NCBI RefSeq assembly: GCF_022201045.2
Contig: NC_068564.1
Coordinates: forward strand, 28,735,001 to 28,799,000
Source: Citrus sinensis
Lineage: Eukaryota; Streptophyta; Magnoliopsida; Sapindales; Rutaceae
Length of the DNA stretch: 64,000 nt
Reading direction: 5' to 3'
Shown here: positions 22,086 through 35,469 of the stretch, one piece after another
Layout: every line of letters starts with the position of its first letter
Position numbering within the stretch: the first letter of the stretch is position 1
Translations under genes and position numbers: made by a program
The notes under the pieces: generated by a model
What the model was told of the DNA's origin: nothing
Database searches by the model: none
Seen by the model: the letters and a program-made list of their open reading frames with translations, nothing else

Positions 22086-25000
22086 TTACCCGTCAACTTT
22101 GAGTCCATTCGATGAGTTAATGAGTCCATTCTTATCCCCAATCCTGTGAAATTCAGATTCTATTTTCTTGGTGATCGTGGCGCCTTCAGGGTCTGGCTCC
22201 GGAAAATCCACATGAAAAGAACCCTGTCTGATTGGTACAACAGACTCCGTAAGTACGGCTTGCTGCTTGATGTAATTATAGAGCCGCTGATGGAAGGCAT
22301 GGTCCAAGGAGAAACAATTTTCGGTAGTTCCATTGCCAATATGTCGAGATGAACCAGAACCTTCTTTCCGACAAAAGTGTGGGAGGGATGCATAATCCAT
22401 TATCTGTATAGAAGATAATGGACTCAAAAGTTTCATTCTTGTAGAAGTGGCCAGAGTTTCATTCAGGTAACTAATGAGTGAAGTAAAGTGGGGCAAAATG
22501 ACCATCAGAAAGACTTTCTCGATTAGAATGGTTTAATTGATGGAACATTATACTTGTCCAACAGCATCATCTTGGATTACATAAGGAAAAGAATCCAACT
22601 ACTTATATGAAAACAAAATTAAAGGAATGACCTTAATTTGCCACACCAGTTTTGAGAGTTCTAGTATTTCATATCATACGGAAGTAAATTGTGAGGTGGT
22701 TACACGAATGTGCAGAAAGGAAAGTTAATTGGAATAACTGTCTTACCTTCAGCAACTCGTCACGCCCGTTGCCCTGCAGGACCTGAATTTTTCTCCTTGT
22801 TCTTTCTTGCAGAAGTGGCTTTACGACCTGCCAGCACTCAAAACTATTAGATTTTAGTCTTGTCTCGGTGAGTGAAGAGAACGGAACAGAACAGAGAAGG
22901 GCTTTCGTATGGAGAGGGAGGTTCATTTGAATTCATATATAACAATAAATTCAAACCTTCCAACATGCTGAAAATATATACGGGGCATTGACAATATAGT
23001 ATGTTTCAGTCTTCTCTGGATAGTTCAAGTCATCGATTGTAGTTATAACAGTCATCAACTGCATTAACAGAACAAAAAGTGAGAATATTTGGATTTTAGC
23101 AACTGGAGATAGAGGTGTGGTTGGTTGATGCTTTCCAATCTTCTCAACCTCCACGAGAACGGTGATTAGCTAATTGTCTCTCTCTTTTTCATTATTTGTT
23201 TCTGATAAAGTTTTACAAGGCAGCCATCTCAGTGTTCTGTTCCATTGGTACAGAGTATAGAAAGAAGATACAAATGAAAAGTTTGATTTCTTTCACTTAT
23301 CAAGTTTCCTGCCATACTTTGACGAATTTTCTACAACATGACAATATAACATTCTTTCAATCACCAAGAAATACCTTTATTTGGTTCAATGCTGACAGTT
23401 TTAAGCCAGTCATATCCAAAACCTTCAGGCTGGTGCCGATGTAACGTCCATGCTTTTTGGATGCAGAAGGCTATCATAAAGAGACAAATAAGACTCCATG
23501 AAATACTGTCAAACAGAAAGTTGAACAAGTGGTATCAAAGTTGTGGAGACCACACTTACCAAAACCACACGATCCCTATATTCATTCATTTGAATGTGTG
23601 ACTGTACATAATAATTCACCTAAAACAAAATGAGATTATAATGAATCAGGAACAATAATTTCTATGTATCACAAACTGAAATGATAAAATATGCTAGTTC
23701 CTTACAGAAGCTTTGTCATGTGTGCTTAGCCCAACACCAACAGCAATTACAGGAAGACCCTGAAAATTTTTTAAGGACAAACAAAAAGAAAACCAAAAGT
23801 TATTAATCAACATGAAAGGTTATAAATGCACCAACATATTCCTTGGTGAAAAGAACTACCGATGAACACAAAACAAACCACCACAGTAAATGTGGGTAAG
23901 CTACTATTGCAAGACCACAGCTGTAAATATTGAAGGACAATAATTAATTTATCACATGGAAATACCTCTTTTGAGTAACCTGATACACCTACAAGCTGAG
24001 AATCTCGCACTGCTCTATACAACTCAGCTGGAAGAATTGGTTTCTGCAAATACAGAACACAAAAGCAACCATGGAATAACTCAATGATTGCAGCAAATAA
24101 GCACAGGTTTGCTTCAACCTCATGAATATTGAACCATCTTATAGTTCGAGAAACTGAGAATATTAATTCATAAAATTATATTTTGAAGATGAGAAAAGTT
24201 TTGGGTTATTTGTTAGAAAAGGCGGTCAATTTCACTTCTTCATTTTCACTCTTTATGCGAATAATGCAAAAATGCAAATGATTAAGAACACATTCACATT
24301 ATCCCCTGAGAATTTCAGTAGGGAGACTGATCATTTTCCATCATCTTCGGTGTGCAACTCAGAATGAATCAGAAAAAATAAAGGTGTGCAACTTAGAATG
24401 CATCAGAAGAAAGAAAATTCCTGTGCTTTTCCTTGCATTGAATGTATGATTACTTTTTTTTTTTTTTGGTTGACAGAGATATGTTAAATTGGTATAAAAA
24501 CTCACCGCCAAAATATTGTCAATATCATTTTCTATCCTCCAGCGCAGACAATCAACCAACTGAGACAATTAAACACCGTTAGAAAAGTTTCAAGGACAAA
24601 GATAAACGTGATTTTAAGTACAAAATTTAACTGCAATATTCTAATTGAAACAAATAGAGCTAACCATTTTATGGGCTTTTGAGACATTCCAGTCTCTTGC
24701 TTTAAGAAACCGCACCAACGTGTCAGTCGGATTTCCCTGGTGCACATTCTGGGATCACCAGACAAAACTTACGTTACAACTTAATTTATGCAAATCAGGA
24801 GCAAGTACACATACTAATGCCGGCACATGTGTAATTAGCAACTTTAGCCATCCAATTATACTAAATCTGAAAAAAGAAGGGAACCTGAACTTTCAATAAA
24901 CCAAGTCAAGGGTCTCAACTTTTATTTTATCCTAGGCAATGAAAATGTCCAAAAGCGCATATCAAACTATCAGAAGTACACAATCACAGCAAATTAGAAA

Positions 25001-25541
25001 AGCAGAAGTTCAAAGCAAACTAGAAAATCTTCAATAAAAGTAGAGTTAACAGCTTACAATAATCTGAAGACCAATAGATCAGAACCAAGAATGAAAAAGT
25101 AGCTACAGTACAAACCCAGATCAAATCAATAACAAAACCAAGCTGCCATGTAATCCAAAAGCTTAAGAGAAGAAAAATAAAATCGCCCAAAAAGAAAAAA
25201 AATTCAATGGTTGAATTTGTTTCAGTCAACTCCAAGCTTCAATCTTTGGGCAGTCCCCATAACTAAAACCAAACCTTTCACTCCTGTTTCCCTTTCTTTA
25301 CACTACTTTGATTAGCATCCAAACCAAAAGCAGATCAAATGAACTTATACTAACCTTAAACGTCTCCTTGAGAGAGTCATCCACTGTAAAAATCAGACGT
25401 AAAAAATAAAATAAAGAAAATGTCAGTATTACAGATCAAATAAGAAGAACAAACAAAATGCAAAGAGAAAAATTCAATCTTTTGAGGCTTACAATCTTCC
25501 ATTAAAGTCTGAAACTGCTTGATTTCTTCTTGATGAGCCAT
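22086..25541 (-). CDS. SEC14-like phosphatidylinositol transfer protein (CRAL-TRIO)
   Basis: Eleven minus-strand exons: 25493-25541, 25355-25383, 24665-24748, 24506-24559, 23966-24043, 23706-23759, 23560-23619, 23375-23470, 22957-23058, 22747-22827 and 22086-22403. They sum to 1005 nt, 334 residues. The start MAHQEEIKQFQTLMED, then VRFLKARDWNVSKAHKM (CRAL-TRIO N-terminal helices, about 38-54), SQLVGVSGYSKEGLPV and LKVLDMTGLKLSAL (lipid-binding lobe) place it in the short, single-domain SEC14 group close to what I recall of Arabidopsis At1g55840. These proteins exchange phosphatidylinositol and phosphatidylcholine between membranes. It lacks the C-terminal nodulin or GOLD domain of the long SFH and patellin types. 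The specific cargo is not known. Confidence 0.92.
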
Positions 25542-25724
25542 AGCAATTTCCTCTCTTGCTCGTCCCTTCGATTTGCAAGCAAAAGGACAGCAGGGTCTGC
25601 TTCAATTCTCTATTTGATCCTCTTTTTCTTGCCTTATTTACAGCCTTTCAAATGGGAAATTGCTTAGAACATTTCGCTCATTGCCATACAGAGAACAACA
25701 GCACCATTTTATGTGTGAGTGCAT

Positions 25725-25760
25725 GTATATATATGTATATATATATATATATATATATAA
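25725..25760. repeat. TA-rich microsatellite
   Basis: (TA)n with two interruptions in the presumed leader/promoter of the SEC14 gene, about 190 bp from its start. Likely length-variable. Confidence 0.8.
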
Positions 25761-27640
25761 AGAGTAACGAATCTTGAAATTTAGATTTGGGAAGTGGGAA
25801 CTAATCAAGAGGTAAAAATAGAATGAATCGGATTTATGTAAAAAAAAAAAAAAAAAAAGGCTAAACTAATTGGGCATCTTTTTTAATTTTTATTTTTTAA
25901 ATGAGGGCCATTATTTTTATTTTTAAAAATAATTGATTATTTTTTAACTAATAATTCTCAATAAGGGAGCATTAAATTACTAACGAGTAACAATCATGTA
26001 CAAATTGGTATGTATATAAAAAATATATATATAAATTTTAATATAATTATTATGGAAGATTTTATCAGTGCTACATTGAAGTTTATATCGAATACAATTT
26101 TGCGACCGTATATTTTTTATGCATTTACAGCCGTTTGATTTGGTAGGGTCGACTTTCGGTGACTGTTGGGGTGTCAATTCCATTTAATTGTTTGTATATG
26201 TTAGTAATGGAGAACAAATTTTGGCATGGGAATATTGAAAAGAGGAATATATTTTCCATGATGATAAAATAATAGGAGGAGACGTAAACAAGATTGGTTT
26301 TTTTAATCTAGTTGATCACAAAATATATTGACATAAACGATATTGGAGAATTTAATACGATGGTGTAAATTAAAATTATATCTAATAAGATTATGTCACG
26401 CGTGTTACATATAATTTAAATTGTTCTTGATTATTGTATTAATTTAAAAATGAATGCAAAATGTAATAACATGGAGATGTTATTAATTGCAAATATATGT
26501 GGAACAAAGTTTATGTTACTGATTTTATTTCAGCAAAAGGGTATGTTTAAAATATTTTTATAATATTGTAGAAAAATAGTAATATTTAAAATTTATATAT
26601 ATATAATATATGAATCGGAAAAAACTAGAACGAGCGTGCTTATTGAACATGCGGCGTGCGATGCACGAGACACAGAGAACAAATGGTTGTAAGAAGAGAA
26701 TCCGTAAAGTTTCCAAAACAGACACCAAAAGCGGGGCCTCTTCTGTTAAAATTTGATGGGATGATCGTGTAGCCATATGATTTAGCCATGTGGCGCCACG
26801 TGGTTCCATTTGCAAAAAATGGTGATAGATATTTGGTGTGATGGTGTGAAACAATTTTTTTTTCCTGCATTTTTTTAAAAATAAATTTGTTGGATGGCAT
26901 TGGCATTGGCAACAACCTTTGATTTGATGCAACCAAATTTGAAAAGTAATAGACTTGTAAAACCGCATGTTGGTAAAAAGACATAATCAATGACCCATAA
27001 TTATCAGATCTTCAAAATTGGAGAGCCGCAACTACTATTGACCGGGTCGGTGATTGGGGGCTGAACAATCTACTAGGCCTTCTCTACAGACGTAATCTAA
27101 AAGCTAGAAGGTTTGAGCAAACTCGGCATGAGAGGAAATTTTTGCTTTTATCTGTGCTAATCGTTTTGAAAATGAATAATTGACCCCAGATGTAGTGGAA
27201 TAATCTAACGTATAATTAAGTAAATACGTCCACGTCTAAAAGATGATAATTGAGATCCATTATTAAAGAAAATTGTTTGTACAACCTAGTATAATAGTCT
27301 TTGAGAGTTACGTTATAAAAGAGAACATGATCTACGCCTTTTTTAATAAATACACAATAACCTTATTCGTGTTTTTTTCTTTAGTTGTACATATAGAGAA
27401 AAAAATCTATTGAGATATGGTTTAGCGTGTGACTGCGAATGTGACGATCTCTTATTGGGGAGCTCTTACAAAATTCATTTATATTTGTCAAATTGCATAA
27501 AACAAAAATCTCACCCCAAAACATTTTAAATTTCTGACAGCTACTTAAAACAATAAAAAATAATACAAATTTAAAAGCTTAACTAACTCGAGCTCATGTT
27601 CCTATCTAAATTATTATTTTTCAGTTTAAGTGGGGGTTTA
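25761..27640. other. AT-rich intergenic DNA
   Basis: Upstream of the SEC14 gene. Contains an A18 run near 25840 and AT-rich blocks to 26620. A more complex part (26630-27130) includes a GCCACGTGG palindrome at about 26793, but no frame there looks coding on either strand. I see no gene. Confidence 0.45.
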
Positions 27641-27649
27641 GGATCTTAA

Positions 27650-28160
27650 CATTTCATCACTTAATACGGCGCAATACAGGGTACTGTTCTGAAAACCCAT
27701 GGTGTTATTGGGTTGAGATCTGCCACTTCCACAGCCTTTTGTTGTTATTAAACAAGCCAAGCAAGCGTCATCGGCATGCCTGCAAAGGATATCACTATCA
27801 CATGAAAGTTGGGGTCATCTCCTAACACCATCTCAGGCACTTCGGCCTTTGGCGTGCCGCAGCTGTTGTCCCTCCAGCAATCTCTTTTCTAGCGTACGGA
27901 GTTATTCCAACCGGCTGGTTGTTTATTTTTTTATCTTGGACCCCATCTTGACATTGAATTTGATAGCACTTGCTACCTCGTTGGTGATACTCTGATATAT
28001 ATATGTTCTGCATCAACTTGCCCCCCCAAAAGCTTGAGTATTAAACTCATCTAGTATATCCCCAGCATCATCGGCCAAGTCCCGGAGGAGATCATCTAGC
28101 CTGGCCACATCTTAACAGCCCACTCTGTGTCTGTCAGCTGCTTCTCCTCAGGCCTCAGTC
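27650..28160 (-). pseudogene. CC-NBS-LRR (RPP13-type) resistance gene relic
   Basis: Minus-strand translation shows EEKQLTDTEWAVKMW and then, in another frame, ARLDDLLRDLADDAGDILDE, the Rx-N coiled-coil domain motif of CC-NBS-LRR proteins (compare the family's VKMWLDDLQDLAYDAEDILDEF). Next come VKMGSKIKK, IAGGTTAAARQRPK, NFHVIVI and KAVEVADLNPITPWVF, matching in order the linker, the strand before the P-loop and the region after it. The GxGGIGKTT P-loop itself is not intact (it reads like GMPMTLAW). Frames shift and stops interrupt, and everything after the start of the NB domain is missing. About 510 bp of an original gene of 3 kb or more remains. Confidence 0.75.
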
Positions 28161-29312
28161 ATAATGAACAACGTTTAAAAAGTTTCTAACAGGAGGAATC
28201 AACTATATAATGAACGACGTTTATAAAGTTGATAAACAATAGTGTTTCAACAACCCTAACTACAGGCAAATAAAAATGCTAACCTGGTACTCTAATTGGC
28301 GTGTCTGAGCATTCAATCACATTGATTATGAAATAGTTATCAGCCGTGTCCATAAAAATTGCAAGGAGATGATAAGACACGAAACAAGAACCTTTTCTCT
28401 TTTTTATATTTTGTTCTCCTGGAAAACCAGTTGGTCTCCATCAGTCTGCAATAATAAAAACTGTTTCATGGGTAAACTTTGATGTTTCGATTCCTTGTGA
28501 AGCCGCCAAACCCATTTGAGTCAAAGATGAAGATGATTGAAGAATGAAATTGCCTATTGGAATATTGAAAATTTCTCTTTTTTTTTTTTTAATCGGCAAG
28601 TACTGGTTGTGCCACCAGAAGATTAAAAAGTAGTCGACCCATCAGTTTAACATTTTTCTTAAACCTCAATCAGATCCCCTCCGTTTTATCAGAGCAGAAC
28701 TCCAAACTTCTAGTATAGAAACCAGTTGAACCAACTAAATGCTTTGATATGGTTTTGTGTATTAAATAAATTTATTTTAACTGAAATTTTTCCTCGCTTT
28801 ATCTGAGTCGTCACTAAGCAGTAACTTCACAGTGAATTTATTCAACATATCAAGGATCAGTTGCATAGAAGACTTGAATAGGAAGAAAGAAGTTCATTAT
28901 AGAAACCTCCTCTACGGAGGTGGGTGGTCTCAGTTTGAATAATGCATCCTGAAACTTGTCTACAAGCAACACTGACCAGTTCATGTCAACTAGCTACATG
29001 AAGAATAATTCAGGTACAAAAGCAAAACTAAGACTGACAGTTTTCGTGAGCTTGTTTCGGAGAAAGATGGGTCAACAGTTTTCCTGTAGAACAAGATCAT
29101 ATCTGAAAAGAGATGCGACTCTAAAAGTATAAAGAATGTGCCCTTGCATGGTCATAAGAACACAGAGGAGCTTGAAACGCTGAGACATTGAAATTAAATT
29201 TAAAAATGTTAAGAACATATATATGATCATTACAACATGAGAATCCTGATTTCACACCAGAACCATTTCAGAAACTCTACATCTTTCCTCGAGTGAAACA
29301 ACAATGAGAAAA
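28161..29312. other. Intergenic DNA and kinase 3' region
   Basis: No gene supported. The part next to 29313 is probably the 3' untranslated region of the AGC kinase. A T-run lies near 28580. The NBS-LRR relic does not visibly continue upstream of 28160. Confidence 0.4.
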
Positions 29313-31841
29313 TTAAAAGAAATCAAATTCCAAATAATTATTATGATCAGCATTACCAGCAGCAACAGCTTTTGCCTTAGTTGATAATGCTGGGGCTGGA
29401 CTATGGACAATCTCAACTGGTTTCGGGATCTCTGGCGGGCTTGCACAACGAATCAATGCCCAATTTACACCTTGAAAGAAGGGATGTTGCTTGATCTCGG
29501 TTGCTCCTCGTCTGCAGGCTAATCTATTCTGGGGCTCTTTCACTAGTAAGCCCTTTATCAAATCCCTTGCTGAAAAACTAACAACAGGTGACTCTGGAAA
29601 TCGCAACGGTTGCCCCACAACATTATACAAGGTGGCCCTATTCTCAGATCCTTTAAAAGGAGTTTTACCGAACAGTAGCTCATATAGAAAGATCCCAAAA
29701 GTCCACCAATCAACAGCACTGCCATGCCCTTCACCTTTGATGATTTCCGGTGCCAGGTACTCGTGTGTTCCCACAAAAGACATGGAGCGGGCATTGGTTG
29801 GCTCAGCAATAAGTTCTGGCAATGGGCTCACTTGGTTCCCCATTTCATTCTTAGGCTTCTGTGCTTTCTTGGATTTTGAAAAGAATCGGGGGGAAAAACA
29901 AGTTGTAGGGGCAATACATGATGGCTGGATACAAGAGGGTTCAATGCAGGCAGGTTGAACACAATAAACTGGGTTCTTTCGCAAGGGTTCTGACTCAAGG
30001 GTGGATGACTTGACTACTGTTGGGCTGACAGCACAACGGAGGGAAAGATCAAAGTCAGAAAGCATTATGTGTCCATCTTCCCTCACAAGAACATTTTCTG
30101 GCTTCAGGTCTCGGTAAACAATCCCAAGCATATGGAGATATTCCAGAGCAAGAAGAACCTCAGCTACATAGAACCTGTTTAGAGAAAGTTGATCAATAAC
30201 TATGCTACAATTTATTTTCTAGAAAAGACAACACGATTGCTTTGTTTTAATGGATACAGGATCAAGAATGAGTGTCATATGCAATCCTAATTTAGATTCA
30301 CTTCACTATTGTCGAAATTTTCCTACACAACAGCTTCAAAGCCCCCCAAAATCAAGCAATGAGCAGCAATTGTGCCCCACCACTTTCCATCATATGTCAA
30401 TTTGAACCACCATCTCAGTAGGTTAATCAGAGAACATAGGAGATTACTAATAATCACAAACCAAATGTTTGGTCTCAACTTTACCCACCTATTGGAATCA
30501 CTTCTCCTCTGTGTTATGCACACTGGCATCCATTAGAGCACTCTACCAAGAAAGACTTCTACTAATTATGTTGAAGATCAAATCAGCATTTTACTGAGAA
30601 CTAAAGATTTCTAACCTCATCTTTGAAGCATTCATCTTGAGGTTGAAAAGCAAATTGGTTTTATATTTTATTTTATTTTTTTTTAAATCAACAGAATGAC
30701 ACAAATAGGTTTTCTTGTGACTTGAAGATACTCCCTATAACAACCAGTCCAAAAGAAACAATTATAGATGATAACAGGAAATATATAATAAAAGTAGACA
30801 ATATAGTACCGAAGCACTGAAACAAGCACAGAAGTTAATTATCACATTTTTAATATTTAAATATGATAAGCACGGAAAATTTTCATACTTCACTGCTTGC
30901 TCAGAAAAATATTTTCCAGGTTGCCTTTGCCGAAGGGTGTGCAGGTCACCTCCGGGGCAGAACTCCATCACCAAGCATGAGAATTTGTCAGTCTCAAAAT
31001 GGGTATATAAGGTAGGAAGGAAAGGATGGTCCAGAGATTGCAGTATTTCTCTCTCTGTTTGTGCTCGGAGTAGTTTCTTACGTTTTTCCAAAGATGCTTT
31101 GTCCATTACTTTCATTGCAAAATAACACTTTGTTCCAGTTAACTCTGAGAGATAGACACTTCCAATATCCCCACAGCCCAATTTCTTCAGCAGTCTAAAA
31201 TGGCCAACACCCAAAACACCATCTTTCACTCGGACAGCTTGTATTGCTTCCCACTGTGCATCATTTGCCTTGTGAGGTTTGTTGACACTGCTACTTAAGC
31301 TGCTACAAGTACTTTCATCACTAACATCACTGCTTGTGCTACCTCTACACATGCTGCTCTTTCCACTCTCAACATAATCACCTCGGTCACTGATTTTGGC
31401 ACTTCCACTGGTCTTAGGAAGACTGCTTGTCCCATCGCTAACTTTGGCTGAAGCTGGACCAGCCTCAGATGGTTTCTTCTCTTGTTCACCAACATCTTCA
31501 AGAGAGCCCTTAGTCTGACTCACTTCAGTGCCCACAGAAGTTGGAACTTGTTTAAGATCACCCAAGGTTAAACTCGAACCCACCTTATCAGCTAAAGAAT
31601 TAAGGGACTCTTCTTTACTAGAATTCAGTGACTTCTCAACTGTGGCAGTAGCAATAGAATCTTGTTTTGATGCAATTTGCTGGGCACTTCTAGGTATCTT
31701 TCTGGGTGTAAATGGCTCAGATTTACTCGTCTTTGTATTTTGTAAAGGTGAAGGCCTGCCAAAATTCCCTTCAGACGGTTGACTACCGATGGGTTTCCTC
31801 TGCTTTTCTGGAGAACTTCTCATACCAAGTTTTGAGGCCAT
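29313..31841 (-). CDS. D6PKL: AGC-VIII serine/threonine kinase, D6PK-like
   Basis: Two minus-strand exons, 30889-31841 and 29313-30174, join in frame to 604 residues. The N-terminal 200 residues are Ser/Lys-rich and disordered. The kinase domain begins near [17 protein letters not shown] (glycine loop about 222-229), with catalytic Lys244 (YFAMKVM), YRDLKPEN (about 338-345), and DFD at 358-360 in place of DFG, the hallmark of plant AGC-VIII kinases. An 85-residue Cys/Pro-containing insert precedes [14 protein letters not shown]. The protein ends EFDFF, an FxxF PDK1-docking motif. D6PK-type kinases phosphorylate and activate PIN auxin exporters at the basal plasma membrane. The long N-terminus resembles the PK5/PK7 branch. 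The symbol is by similarity. Confidence 0.92.
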
Positions 31842-32882
31842 CGAAAGAAAGCAAGCTTGTTAAGTAGACCAGATCGTACAAACCCATTACTCCCCAAGCA
31901 TTAGCAAACGGCTTCCCCCATTAGCAGCACCAATTATTTTCATCTCCAACTCCATCCACAGTACAATGGTTTCTACAATTGACCAAACGCAAAATCAATC
32001 ACTAGGCAGTTAAATTTTTTAAACTTACAAGATATCAAACAAATAGCATGTCCAATTGAAAAACACAAAACAAGATAAATACATCATCCCTTACAAGACA
32101 AAATATAATTAAACTACCACATGACACAAAAAAATAAAAATTGTATACTGCAAGCCAACATAAGTACTGAAACCTCAAATCTAGTAAGGCCAAATAGTCA
32201 CTCTAATAACAATTCAAGGATAAAATATAAATACCACTTCATAAAACCATCCAAAAGAGCTTAAAGAAAGGTTTATAGCTGCATGCAACATAGATCAAAT
32301 GATATCTTCCCGATAATAATAATAATAATAATAATACCCTGCAAGAAATTTACAATCATATACTGAAAGCAAGAGAATCGTAGCTACGTAGATCAAATTC
32401 CAATCTTTTAAAACCTTAAAATACAAAAGTAAAACGAAAAGGATCAATACCATACAAATGCTATTCCTTTAGAGCTTAAAAATACAGGCCAAAGAGCAAG
32501 AGATAAGAACAAGATAAAGAAGATTCATTATAGATCTCAAAGTGAAACCCCACCTCTTGGCATAAAAAAGAAAGCCCACAAATACCCAGATGCTAAAAAA
32601 CAAAGTAGAATGGCAAGGAAGCAAAATACCACCAAGGAAATTAGAAGACAAATTAAAAGCCAAGAGAAAAGAACCCAAAAAAGAAGTGTACCTTAATTGT
32701 CTTTAAAGATCAAAACTTTGAGCCTTTTGCTTTTGCAGTGGAGAAAAAGAAAGGGCACCCACTCGCTCCTTGGCTCCTTCACTCATTCACTCATTCACAT
32801 ATGTACTGTAGAGAGAGATAAAAGAGAGTGATGTGTGAGCTGAGAGCTTCTCTAGAGAGAGAAGCAAAAATAAAAATGAAAA

Positions 32883-32893
32883 CTTATATAGAG
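32883..32893 (-). promoter_or_regulatory. TATA box and spliced leader of the AGC kinase gene
   Basis: Minus strand CTCTATATAAG, followed by a CT-rich leader (32692-about 32855) that ends at a donor AATTAAG|GTACAC. The start codon at 31841 lies about 850 bp further down, so a leader intron of roughly 0.7-0.85 kb is inferred; its acceptor was not pinned down. (ATA)n lies in that intron at about 32316-32336. Confidence 0.5.
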
Positions 32894-35469
32894 AAAGAGG
32901 GTAAAAAGAAGAGTCTTTGATGAGAGTGTCAACTGTTACAAAAGCGACTTGCTTGGGTCTACAATGAAAAGGAGAGTCAAAAGACTAGTGTTTTGAGGAT
33001 CAATAATTGTTATTTTTCAAAATAACAACTGGGTTTCTGATTTGCTAATACTTTCTAAGAAAGGACATAATTTGTTCATTTATATCAAGTAGGTCTATAT
33101 CCCTAATGAAATGAGTGGAATAACCTTTCATTCTTCAAAGTTATTGCTACATTCTAAAGGTACTTTGGTCAGCTTATGAGAATAGTATTTGATACAGGTG
33201 GAGCAATTGTGCCATCATTTTGAGAACATCTAAAGTTAGGGGACTCACTATGTTATTATTCCTTTTTGTTTTGTTTTGTTTTGTGAATCAAGACTGACTT
33301 TTGTCCTCGAACATAAAAACAGGTGTCTTAATCAAAACACATGGGCCTCAAAAGGCTCCAAGCTGTCTCTTCTCATGCTTTTGGGGCCTCTTTTTTTCAG
33401 TTCTTGAGTTTCCCATTTAGGGCTTCAAAGTCTTTTGAATGACCAGTTGTGTCCCTTTTTGCCAACTTTTTCGGTGGTCCTTAAGCACCATTTTTATGCT
33501 TTTTTTTGTTAATGACAGATGATGATGATGATCAATTTACGCCAAAAAATGGTCCATGATTTGTTTGGTTGATTTGGTCCTTCTCCAGACTGACCAAATG
33601 GATGATGAGATTGACGAAATATTGAACTGTGAATATTAACCATAATAATAAGTTTGATTTGAATGTAAAGCACAAAAAAGTACCTAATATGCAATCTCAT
33701 CGTAAGTTAGTAACTAATATGTTTTTTTTTTTAAAAGTTAGTAAGTAATATTAAACCATCTTAAATCGTATCAAGTGACAAAATTGAGTAAAAATATTTA
33801 CAGAAGATGAGTAGGATCTTCTTTTGGAATAAAATGAAGCAAAGCCTGAAGTAAGATACCGAAGTTCCAAGGAATATTTTTGTTGGGAAGTGCATGCAAA
33901 AGCTGAATAAATCACAGAAAAGTGAACACAAAATCCTTATTAATCCCAACAATATCTAAATGAGGTGGACTGAAATAATGACCCCTCCTGCTCACCACAC
34001 AAGCCATCTTGGAAATGGAATGCTAACAAAACAAGCCTAACAGCTAAATTTTCAAGGCAGATTTGCTTGTCAATGTCTTTGGCAAAAGCAAACATGGGAG
34101 AGCTCATTAAATGCTTTAAAAGACAATGCCTTCTTCTCTCACAATGCCTATATTGAAGATTTTGCTAATCTTCTGTTAAGTATGGATGTTAGGCAATAAA
34201 ATTAACAGAGCTCTTGAGCTGTTGTTGATGGATTAGGCATCCTAGACTTGAAGTTTGAAGACCAGATTTGCCAATTGCGTAATTATGTCATATCAGATAA
34301 CCTCCCAATTTCTGTCAAACATTTGATGCTGTCTTATCTTGTCTTTGGACTTTGGAAATGAATTCAGTGTCAAGATATGACAAGTCAGTTATTAAATATT
34401 GAAAAAAGTAACTATGTCTTAAAATAAATTAATCATTGTTTATGTGACCTATTTTGAACAGGTTTAACTGTCAACGAAACCTCTTGCAAAAGTTGGTTCA
34501 CTTTAGTTTAGGATTTGGCTGTTCAACAACTTGGTGTGAACAAAAATGAACAAGTTGGGTTTGTGTGATTTGATCCATTTGACCTGCCTAACCAGTGGGT
34601 CAGATCTGGATCATGACTTGTAACTTTAATTATTTTTAAGAGTAATTTAATCTTCAGATTATGTCACTAAATGAACTCAAAACCAGCATTGCTTTTCCGT
34701 TCTGGCTAGTAATAATTCAGATTTTAGAATAATGATTAGGTGTTTGCACCTGGATTCCCACTTTCATATTAACACTAGATGCCCTTGCTAATTTTTCTCT
34801 TGTTTTTTTATACTTGCCAATCTTCTTAAAAACTAATATAAAGCCGTCTGCTGAGGTCAAATTAAGTGCCAACAATAACAAATGAGCAAGAGCAACTACT
34901 TGAGAGATCGATACAAAATCAATCAACCTTGACCATAGCTATGATTTCTTCAATAAGCAAGCTTGTGACCTGACAGACAAAGATTCTTTTGTCGTGAGAG
35001 ACAGGTATGATCACATACTTCATATGGGTGACTGTGTAAAGCCATAAAAAGTACACATCAGCTTGGAAGACTATGCATGATCTGAATTGATAAATGAAAC
35101 TATGCAAGAATAAAGAATTATGGCCAAAGAGACGGGAAAAAATAAATACATAAAATATACAACAAAAAATAAAAACAACTGAAACAGCTTCTATATAAAT
35201 TCTTTTCCACAGAACTTATGAGATCACAGTCAGTTGAGAATCCTTTTATCATGATACAAAAATAACAGCAATGGTTTGCCTAAAATACTCCTACTTTTTT
35301 ACTAATACATGCAAATGCAATCTCATATTTATAAACTAAATCAATATAGCTTATCCAGTTTTACAACGGAAGGTATACATAGTTGTTCAGTGCGGAAACC
35401 AGCGTTTAATGAACCACTTCTCCGTCTATAGTCGCTTGTGTATTTCTCAATATCCTGCCGGACCAAGCT
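32894..35469. other. Intergenic DNA between AGC kinase and RPAC1
   Basis: Kinase promoter region, then about 2 kb with no reading frame, inverted repeat or RNA gene that I can support. The stretch just above 35300 is probably RPAC1 3' untranslated sequence. Confidence 0.4.

Noticed and set aside
26558-26990. Two overlapping minus-strand frames of 136 and 116 codons
   Set aside because: No coding bias, no splice partners and no recognisable domain; AT-rich surroundings give chance open frames.
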